The notes under the pieces were generated by a model. The model made no database searches. It saw nothing but the letters and a program-made list of their open reading frames with translations, and had not been told where the DNA came from. This document shows positions 56,894 through 64,000 of a DNA stretch of 64,000 nt, one piece after another. Where the stretch lies: the NCBI GenBank assembly GCA_015179125.1, contig WHVA01000533.1, positions 1-64,000 on the forward strand. The letters are read 5' to 3'. A program made the translations under genes and the position numbers. The stretch's first letter is position 1, and each line of letters opens with the position of its first letter. This stretch comes from Gautieria morchelliformis. Lineage: Eukaryota; Basidiomycota; Agaricomycetes; Gomphales; Gomphaceae.

Positions 56894-58199
56894 TCAGAGA
56901 GAGCATGTCTTTGTACTGGATAAGCGGTTGGCGGGGTCAGTTGGGTCGAGGACGTTAAGTGAATATTTGGCGGGACGTACGGAATATGCCTGAAGGTCGA
57001 GATGATGAATGAGTGTTGAGTGCGTAGAACGGGAGTAACGACGGACCTCAGGCAACATGTTAAATATATCCATACCCTCGCATATCACCTTCTGAATTCT
57101 CGCTGGAGAGAGAAGGGACCGATCTCCCCCAATACGATCGGCGTGCGAGAAACCTACGCGCAAACCACACATAAGTACACTAATTTGATGCCAGCCAAAG
57201 TCACCACCGTGAACTGAAAAAAAGCACCTTGCATTTTCGTCACGAACTCGTGGATATACCTGAAACAATAACTGCAGCGCCCGTCAACGTCAACGTCAGC
57301 CACCGGCGGCGCACGCAGCCGCAGCCGCAGCCAGCCATTAGAGACGCCGCACCTGCAATGCCACCCCGCATCCGCCAACACGACGTCCGTCGCCTTCGAG
57401 TGCATGTAAAACTCACGGGCGCCCCACTCGTGTATCTGCGCGCGCCAGCTCCCCCAGCCGTACGGCCACTCAAACGAGTAGATGTAGTTGCGCATCTGGA
57501 GGTGCAGCGGCGACGGCGCCGCGAACGCCTTAATCAGACGCAGGGTATGCGCGGCCGGGATCTCGTCCACGTCCGAGAAGACGACGAGCGGGCGCGCCTG
57601 CGCGGGGACATGCGCGTTGATCAGCGCGGTCATCGCAGCGCGCTGGTCGCGCTCGACGTCGAACGCCGTTTCCCCATGTGCGGGGACGCGCCCGCTGATG
57701 AGCTTATAGACGATCTTGCCGGCGAAGGCGTCGAAGCGGGCGCGGTTCTGCGAAAAGACGGGCGCCTTCGGGATGCCCGTGAACGTACCTACGACGAGGC
57801 AGGCATGTTTGGTCAACGATCAACGAAAAAAAAGGCACAAACGGCGATGAACATACGGTCGCTTTCGATGATGAAGAACTTGTCGACGACCGTATCGAGC
57901 TCGTGCATCCGTATCTCGAGCAGGTCCAGCTCCGTGCTGAACAGCACCGCGTCCCACACCTCCGGCGCGCGCGCGGGGTCCCGCAGGGTCCAGCCGTGCA
58001 GCGCGCAGTGCTGTGCGTCGAACGCGGTGCCTTCCGCGTAGTAGTGGGGGACGACGCGCCGCGGGCCGTCGGGCGTGTCCCATAGCGGGCGGGAGCCGTA
58101 GGAGATGGCGTTCCGGATCTAGTAGGCGTAGGTGTAGAGAAGGAAGAAGAGGGCGAGGGCGGCTGCGAGGGAGAGGAGTCGCCGATGCCGGCGATCCAT
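56894..58199 (-). pseudogene. GT17 family glycosyltransferase (MGAT3-like), premature stop after the membrane anchor
   Basis: Exons (minus) 58199-57857, 57788-57353, 57271-57228, 57153-57047 and 56989-56894 join in one frame of 341 codons. Residues 8-26 are a signal anchor (LLSLAAALALFFLLYTYAY). Codon 27 is TAG (58119-58121), probably from CAG. The remaining frame is clean: FSTELDLLEIRMHELD, DKFFIIESDR, NRARFDAFAGKIVYK, the metal-binding FSDVDEIP, PLHLQMRNYIYSFEWPYGW, HSKATDVVLADAGWHC, YCFRYIHEFVTKM, FSHADRIG and ICEGMDIFNMLPE. These are hallmark motifs of beta-1,4-GlcNAc transferase GT17, a Golgi type II enzyme acting on N-glycans. The last exon departs from the family after LPEAYS, and another frame there reads [13 protein letters not shown], so a second indel is likely. 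Confidence 0.8.
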
Positions 58200-58573
58200 G
58201 GGGAGAGAGAGAGAGGCGGTGACACGCCCGGCCGTGCCCTTGGTTATTGTGGCTACAGAGCACTAATTGGCTCAGGTTTGATTACTAAGCCTCTGAGTGC
58301 CAAAGTCATAACTGAAGGTACAGCCTCAGTGACTCAACCAAACCAGGCACATCTTGGAGAGTCAGGAGTACATAACTCAACCAAGCTGTGCCAAGTCACA
58401 TGACTCTGATCAGTGAGTCATTCCTGACAAATCAAGCTGTGATTGGTAGGAAACACTGTGAGTCATCTGGAAACACCCAGAACCTTCCTATACTTTCTTC
58501 CAGCTTCCACAAGCTGCTCCTCCCATTCCATTAATAGATAAAAGGTTCGACCTGCTTACTAAGCTCATGTACA
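58200..58573. other. Left flank of the tandem Helitrons
   Basis: No gene. Several TGACTCA/TGAGTCA-like motifs (about 58330-58465). The target A is at 58573. Confidence 0.4.
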
Positions 58574-58949
58574 TCTAAGAGTGAAACGCGGGGGGTGGGT
58601 GGTTGTGGGCACCGCTTACAAATAATGTTACGTAAAAATTAGGTCAGCGGAGCGAGCGGCGCAGCCGCGAGCCCTAGGCCCAGGCCCAGCCCAGACCATT
58701 GACGCTGCGCAGCAGCGTCCCAGGTCACGTGACCGGTTCGCGACCATACGCGAGTGGTCCGTGCACGACCCTTCGCTTGGTATAAAGAGAGCGATGCTGC
58801 AGAACCGCACTCCCCACTGGTGTCCTCCTGCGCTCTGGCTGTGCTGGTGGGCTTACTATTGCTTTGGCTGGGCTCTGGGTGTCTTTGTGTGTGTCTCTGG
58901 GTGTCTCTGGGCTTCTCTGGCTGTGAATTGACACCAGCTTCTGCTTCAA

Positions 58950-59400
58950 TGTCCTGTATATTTTTTTGATATTTTTTCGCAAATACATATCAATAAACCT
59001 AACTTATTAATAGCCAACTTAATTATCATGTACATTTTTTTGATATTTTTTCGCAAATAGACATCAATAAATCTAACTTGCTAACCTTAATCACGGCCAA
59101 CTTAAATATCCTGTACATTTTTTTGATATTTTTTCGCAAGTAGATATCAATAACTTATTCTGACTTGGTTAAAGTTAATAACAACTTCTGTTTTAATGTA
59201 GTGTGTTTTCTTTTTATCTTTCTTTGAAAAATAAATATAGATATCAATGAATTATCCTGACTTTGCTAAACTTTGTACCAGCTTCAGCTTAAATGTAGTG
59301 TACATTTTTTTGACATTTTTTCAAAAGGTAGATATCAATAAATTATCCTGACTTTGCTAAAATTAATGACAACAGCTGCTTAAATGTGGTTTCTTTTGCT
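58950..59400 (+). repeat. T-rich tandem repeats in Helitron-3A
   Basis: About five units of roughly 80-90 bp, each with TTTTTTGATATTTTTTCGCAAA, TATCAATAAAT, TAACTTGCTAA or TGACTTTGCTAA, and AACTTAAAT. The Helitron-2 leader near 22550 holds one related unit (AATAAATTCCCCTGACTTTGCC..AACAACAGCTGC). Confidence 0.75.
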
Positions 59401-59449
59401 ATTGTATATATGTCACAAAATAGATACTGATACATGTCCCTGATATGTG

Positions 59450-60650
59450 TGAGGACATGTTACGTTTGGGGACATGCTACCTGTGAGGACATGTTACGTG
59501 TGGGGACATGCTACCTGTGAGGACACGTTACATGTGGGGACACGCTACCTGTGGGGACACGCTACCGGTGGGGACACATTACGTGTGGGGACATGCTACC
59601 TGTGAGGACATGCTACCTGTGGGGACACGCTACCGGTGGGGACACATTACGTGTGGGGACATGCTACCTGTGAGGACACGTTGCGTGTGGGGACACGCTG
59701 CCTGTGAGGACATGTTATGTGTGGGACATGTTATGTGTGGGGACACGTTACATGTGAGGACACACTACCAGTGGGGACATGTTACGTGTGGGGACACGCT
59801 ACCGGTGGGGACACGTTACATGTGGGGGCACGCTACCGGTGGGGACACGTTACATGTGGGGGCACGCTACCGGTGGGGACACGCTACCTGTGGGGACACG
59901 TTATGTGTGGGGACATGCTACCTGTGGGGACACGTTACGTGTGGGGACACGCTACCTGTGAGGACACGTTGCGTGTGGGGACACGCTGCCTGTGAGGACA
60001 TGTTACGTGTGGGACATGTTATGTGTGGGGACACGTTACATGTGAGGACACACTACCAGTGGGGACATGTTACATGTGGGGACACGCTACCGGTGGGGAC
60101 ACGTTACATGTGGGGGCACGCTACCGGTGGGGACATGCTACCGGTGGGGACACGCTACCTGTGGGGACATGCTACCTGTGGGGACACATTATGTGTGGGG
60201 ACACGTTATGTGTGGGGACATGCTACCTGTGGGGACATGTTACGTGTGGGGACACGCTACCTGTGAGGACACGTTACATGTGGGGACACGCTACCTGTGA
60301 GGACACGCTACCTGTGAGGACACGCTACCTGTGAGGACACGCTACCTGTGAGGACACGTTATGTGTGGGGACACGCTACCTGTGAGGACACGTTACGTGT
60401 GGGGACACACTACCTGTGAGGACACGTTACGTGTGGGGACACACTACCTGTGAGGACACGTTACGTGTGAGGACACACTACCTGTGGGGACACGTTACAT
60501 GTGAGGACACATTACGTGTGGGACATGTTATGTGTGGGACATGTTTTGTGTGGGGACACGTTATGTGTGAGGACACTCTACCTGTGGGGACACATTACGT
60601 GTGAGCACATACTACCTGTGAGGACACGTTACGTGTAAGGACATGCTATC
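59450..60650 (+). repeat. 17-bp minisatellite in Helitron-3A
   Basis: About 70 copies of a 17-bp unit (GGGGACACGTTACGTGT; variants GAGGACACGCTACCTGT, ACCGGT). Lacks stop codons in plus frames over long spans, creating spurious ORFs up to 252 codons. Confidence 0.95.
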
Positions 60651-61085
60651 CAACTGCACTTTGGGTCTTCCCCCATTTCTGATTTTGGCATTGTTTCTGG
60701 TTCTGTGAGTGTCACCAGAGGATCAGCTGGCATATCAATATAACCACATTGTCAAAATTCAGGATCCCCAAGATCACTATTGGGTCTATTTCACAATGCA
60801 CAAGCTTTGAAACCTGTGGATTATGGCAATAGGCGCAATCTTATAATCTCTGATGATTCAGTCAAGACTATTACCATTTTCATGTCTAGAGTCGCTGGGA
60901 GGCCCATCCCAGAGGTCGAGAGAGAGCTCTGCATGTTCGGCTGTTCCATGGGTGCATACATGATTCATGATACTATATGATCAGGGATATATTTTGCATG
61001 ATCCTATTTACCCCAATGCACTTGACCTTACTGATTCACTTGACCTTACTGATGCATTTGACCTTACCAAGGCGCTTGACCTACA
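60650..61085 (+). repeat. Conserved 3' block of Helitron-3A with a 66-codon ORF
   Basis: Nearly identical to 62765-63205. Holds an ORF (60780-60980) containing KPVDYGNRRNLIISDDSVKT and PIPEVERELCMFGCSMGAYM. No family recognised; could be a captured exon or a helper-recognition region. Confidence 0.6.
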
Positions 61086-61514
61086 CCCCCGCGCGAAGCG
61101 CGGGTACCCACCTAGTCTAAGAGTTAAACGAGGGGGGTGGGTGGTTGTGGGCCCGCTGACCAATGCTTGGTCATTAGTTTGTCAGCGGAGCGCGTGAGCG
61201 GCGCAGCCGCGAGCTACAAACGCTGCGCAGCAGCGTTCCAGGTCACGTGACCGGTTCGCGACCATACGCGAGTGGTCCGTGCACGACCCTTCACTTGGTA
61301 TAAAGAGAGCGATGCTGCAGAACCGCACTCCCCACTGGTGTCCTCCTGTGTTCTGGCTGTGGTGGGCTTACTGCTGCTTTGGCTGGGGTCTTGGTGTCTT
61401 TCTGTGTGTCTCTGGGTGTCTTTCTGTGTGTCTCTGGGTGTCTGTCTGTGTGTCTCTGGGTGTCTTTCTGTGTGTCCCTGGGCTTCTTTGGCTGTGACTT
61501 GACACCACCTTCTG

Positions 61515-62070
61515 CTTCAATGTCCTGTATATTTTTTGATATTTTTTCGCAAATTGCTATCAATACACCTAACTTGCTAACCTTAATAATAGCCAACTTA
61601 AATATCCTGTACATTTTTTTGTTATTTTTTCGCAGATAGAAATCAATAAATCTAACTTCCTAACCTTAATAACAGCCAACTTAAATATCCTGTATGTTTT
61701 TTTGATATTTTTTCGCAAATAGACATCAATAAATCTAACTTGCTAACCTCAATAACAGCCAACTTAAATATTCTGTACATTGTTTTGACATTTTTTTGCA
61801 AATGGATATCAATAAATTATCCTGACTTTGCTAAAGTTAGTAACAACTTCTGTTTTAATGTAGTGTGTTTTTTTTTTTATCTTTTTTTGAAAAATATATA
61901 TATATAGATATCAATGAATTATCCTGACTTTGCTAAAATTAATAACACCTTCAGCTTAAATGTACTGTACATTTTTTTGACATTTTTTCAAAAGGTTGAT
62001 ATCAATAAATTATTCTGACTTTGCTAAAATTAATAAGAACAGCTGCTGAAATGTGGTTTCTTTTGCTATT
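61515..62070 (+). repeat. T-rich tandem repeats in Helitron-3B
   Basis: Same family as 58950-59400, six or so units, one with a TATATATATA expansion near 61900. Confidence 0.75.
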
Positions 62071-62109
62071 TTATATATGTCACAAAATAGATACTGATAC
62101 ATGTCCCTG

Positions 62110-62765
62110 ATATGTGTGAGGACACGTTACGTGTGAGGACATGCTACCTGTGAGGACACGCTACCTGTGAGGACACGCTACCTGTGAGGACACGTTACAT
62201 TTGGGGACATGCTACCTGTGAGGACACACTACCTGTGAGGACACGTTACATGGGGGGACATGCTACCTGTGAGGACAGGTTACGTGTGGGGACACACTAC
62301 CTGTGAGGACATGTTACATGTGAGGACACATTATGTGTGGGGACATGCTACCTGTGAGGATGTGTTACGTCTGAGGACAGGCTACCTGTGAGGACACGTT
62401 ATGTGTGGGGACACGTTACCTGTCAGGACATGCTACCTGTGAGGACACGCTACCTGTGAGGACGTGTTACGTGTGAGCCAGTGGGGACACGCTACCGGTG
62501 GGGACACGTTACGTGTGGGGACATGCTACCTGTGGGGACACGCTACCTGTGGGGACACGCTACCTGTGGGGACACGTTACATGTGGGGACACATTACGTG
62601 TGGGGACACATTACGTGTGGGGACATGCTACCTGTGAGGACATGCTACCTGTGGGGACACGCTACCAGTGGGGACACGCTACCTGTGAGGACACGTTACA
62701 TGTGGGGACACACTACCTGTGAGGACATGCTACCTGTGAGGACACGTTACGTGTGAGGACATGCT
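62110..62765 (+). repeat. 17-bp minisatellite in Helitron-3B
   Basis: About 38 copies of the same unit as in Helitron-3A, with more frequent GAGGACAC variants at the left. Confidence 0.95.
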
Positions 62766-63205
62766 ATCCAACTGCACTTTGGGTCTTCCCCCATTTCTGA
62801 TTTTGGTATTGTTTCTGGTTCTGTGAGAGTGCCACCGGAGGATCAGCTGGCATATCGATATAACCACATTGTCAAAATTCAGGATCCCCAAGATCACTAT
62901 TGGATCTATTTCACAATGCACAAGCTTTGAAACCTGTGGATTATGACAATAGGCGCAATCTTATAATCTCTGATGATTCAGTCAAGACTATTACCACTTT
63001 CATGTCTAGAGTCGCTGGGAGGCCCATCCCAGAGGTCGAGAGAGAGCTCTGCATGTTCGGCTGTTCCATGGGTGCATACATGATTCATGATACTATATGA
63101 GCAGGGATATATTTTGCATGATCCTATTTACCCCAATGCACTTGACCTTACCGATTCACTTGACCTTACTGATGCATTTGACCTTACCAAGGCGTTTGAC
63201 CTACA
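62765..63205 (+). repeat. Conserved 3' block of Helitron-3B with a 66-codon ORF
   Basis: Copy of the 3A block. Its ORF (62900-63100) differs from the 3A ORF at only a few codons (for example YDNRR for YGNRR). Confidence 0.6.
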
Positions 63206-63235
63206 CCCCCGCGCGAAGCGCGGGTACCCACCTAG

Positions 63236-64000
63236 TTGCAATATAAAAGGAGGCCCTTTTGCCTGCCTTTTCATCAGCCAATCTACCATCTTCTATCCAA
63301 CACACCTTGCGTGACTTGCGAAGCTTGCACAGCTTACCAGGCTGCTAACCCCAGCTAGGGCTATTACACTTGCTTAGTGTATTAATTCTCAGTTAAGTAG
63401 TTGCTTTTCTACTTAGCCACCCAGACTAACCCTCTAGGTGAAATTCTGCAGAGTGAGGTTGTCAATCGATTTTCTTGCCAATTAGCACTCCAATACCCGA
63501 GGCGATCTGATCAGTCGATTTTCCTGTTCAGAGACATTCACAAGTCACTACCCAAAAACCACTCACTCGTTTATTGCAGTGCGTTGACGTTAATCGGGTC
63601 AGCCCACTTACAAACTCTCCTGCGAAAGCCATTCCTCTCTTTTTGGAATACTTGGACCCCGATAGTCATCCTCGAACCTACAAACTAATAGTTTGTTATG
63701 CATTATGCCAGTAGTTTCTAATATTCTTGCAGTTTTGTATACGACACGTTCTGATAGACCAAGTCGTTAGCTCTAACACCAAAGTCTTGAAGGGTTCCAA
63801 AACAGTGTGTAGAGGACAGGAATTATAGGCAGTAGGAATGGACTTCTTGCTCAAAAGAATAGACTAGAAAACAATTCACTCTCTCAGTGAATTTAGTTGT
63901 CACTGTAAATATATTATACACTACCTAGAAAACAATTCACTACAGAGGATTTCTAGGTCAATAAATCGAAAGAATGCTAGACTAATTTACTTGCCTCTCT
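63236..64000. other. Right flank; promoter-like start and LTR-like fragment
   Basis: 63241-63260 has TATAAAAGG. No gene is recognised downstream. 63865-63960 resembles the inverted 3' part of the Copia-2 LTR (CTCTCTCAGTGAATTTAGTTG...TACCTAGAA), so a related LTR fragment may run off the right edge. Confidence 0.35.

Larger units (their letters stand above)
58574..61115 (+). mobile_element. Helitron-3A: non-autonomous Helitron, first of a tandem pair
   Basis: Starts TCTAAGAGTGAAACG after A58573. The leader has GAGCGGCGCAGCCGCGAGC, GGTCACGTGACC (58723-58734) and TATAAAGAG. Then T-rich repeats, a long 17-bp minisatellite, a conserved 3' block, subterminal motif array, hairpin CCCGCGCGAAGCGCGGG and CTAG (61112-61115). 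No RepHel sequence. Length 2542 bp. Its 3' end closely matches Helitron-2. Confidence 0.9.
61116..63235 (+). mobile_element. Helitron-3B: non-autonomous Helitron, second of a tandem pair
   Basis: Starts TCTAAGAGTTAAACG directly after the CTAG of Helitron-3A and ends CTAG at 63232-63235, followed by host T63236. Length 2120 bp. Same design as 3A: palindrome at 61241-61252, TATA, T-rich repeats, shorter minisatellite, near-identical 3' block. Confidence 0.9.

Noticed and set aside
57240..58041. 270-codon plus-strand ORF and other GC-rich ORFs over the GT17 gene
   Set aside because: Antisense shadows of GC-rich GT17 exons, which carry clear family motifs on the minus strand.
59508..60266. 252-codon ORF (and overlapping 92- and 103-codon ORFs) in Helitron-3A
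   Set aside because: Pure product of the 17-bp minisatellite, which is open in several frames. No start context, splice signals or domain.
59450..60650. Regular short repeats resembling a CRISPR array
   Set aside because: Units are contiguous without unique spacers, and the genome is eukaryotic.

Overview
This window looks like a transposon-dense stretch of a filamentous basidiomycete (Agaricomycete-type) genome. Evidence: host genes with many introns of about 50-80 nt, a DUF6533-type membrane protein of the kind expanded in mushrooms, C2H2 zinc-finger and GT17 genes, and abundant Helitrons, Ty1/copia, MULE and hAT elements. Nothing suggests a prokaryote or plasmid.

Left (1-8.3 kb): the 5' leader of a minus-strand Helitron runs off the left edge. 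A DUF6533-like gene (minus, 2287-8287) is split by an intact Ty1/copia element (Copia-1, 2838-7343) with matching LTRs, a 5-bp target duplication and an uninterrupted 1340-residue polyprotein. 9.3-13.2 kb: a multi-exon MULE-type transposase gene (plus strand) whose 5' part was built by tandem duplication of whole exon-intron units.

Centre (13.7-33.6 kb): the remains of one alpha-amylase gene (minus strand) are spread over 20 kb. Its N-terminal part lies at 33.28-33.56 kb and the rest at 13.75-14.99 kb. Between them is a minus-strand autonomous Helitron (Helitron-1, 14989-33282), itself invaded by a plus-strand autonomous Helitron (Helitron-2, 21697-27794) and by a second copia element (Copia-2, 27869-33114). 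Removing the insertions rejoins the amylase in frame. A guanine-deaminase fragment with a 115-bp duplication lies inside the amylase remnant.

Right of centre (34-47.6 kb): an unrecognised multi-exon gene, two hAT transposase remnants, a copia remnant, two related solo LTRs (one in a hAT remnant, one in the copia remnant; each removal restores the reading frame), and a decayed copia element (Copia-3, 42703-47554).

Right (49-64 kb): a WD40 pseudogene, a long inverted repeat that duplicates the promoter and first codons of a 7-exon zinc-finger gene (51696-53959), a small degenerate gene, a GT17 glycosyltransferase gene with a stop after its membrane anchor, then two non-autonomous Helitrons joined head-to-tail with no base between them (58574-61115 and 61116-63235). 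They share termini with Helitron-2 and carry long 17-bp minisatellites.

All coordinates were read by eye. Domain calls rest on remembered family motifs, not database searches.
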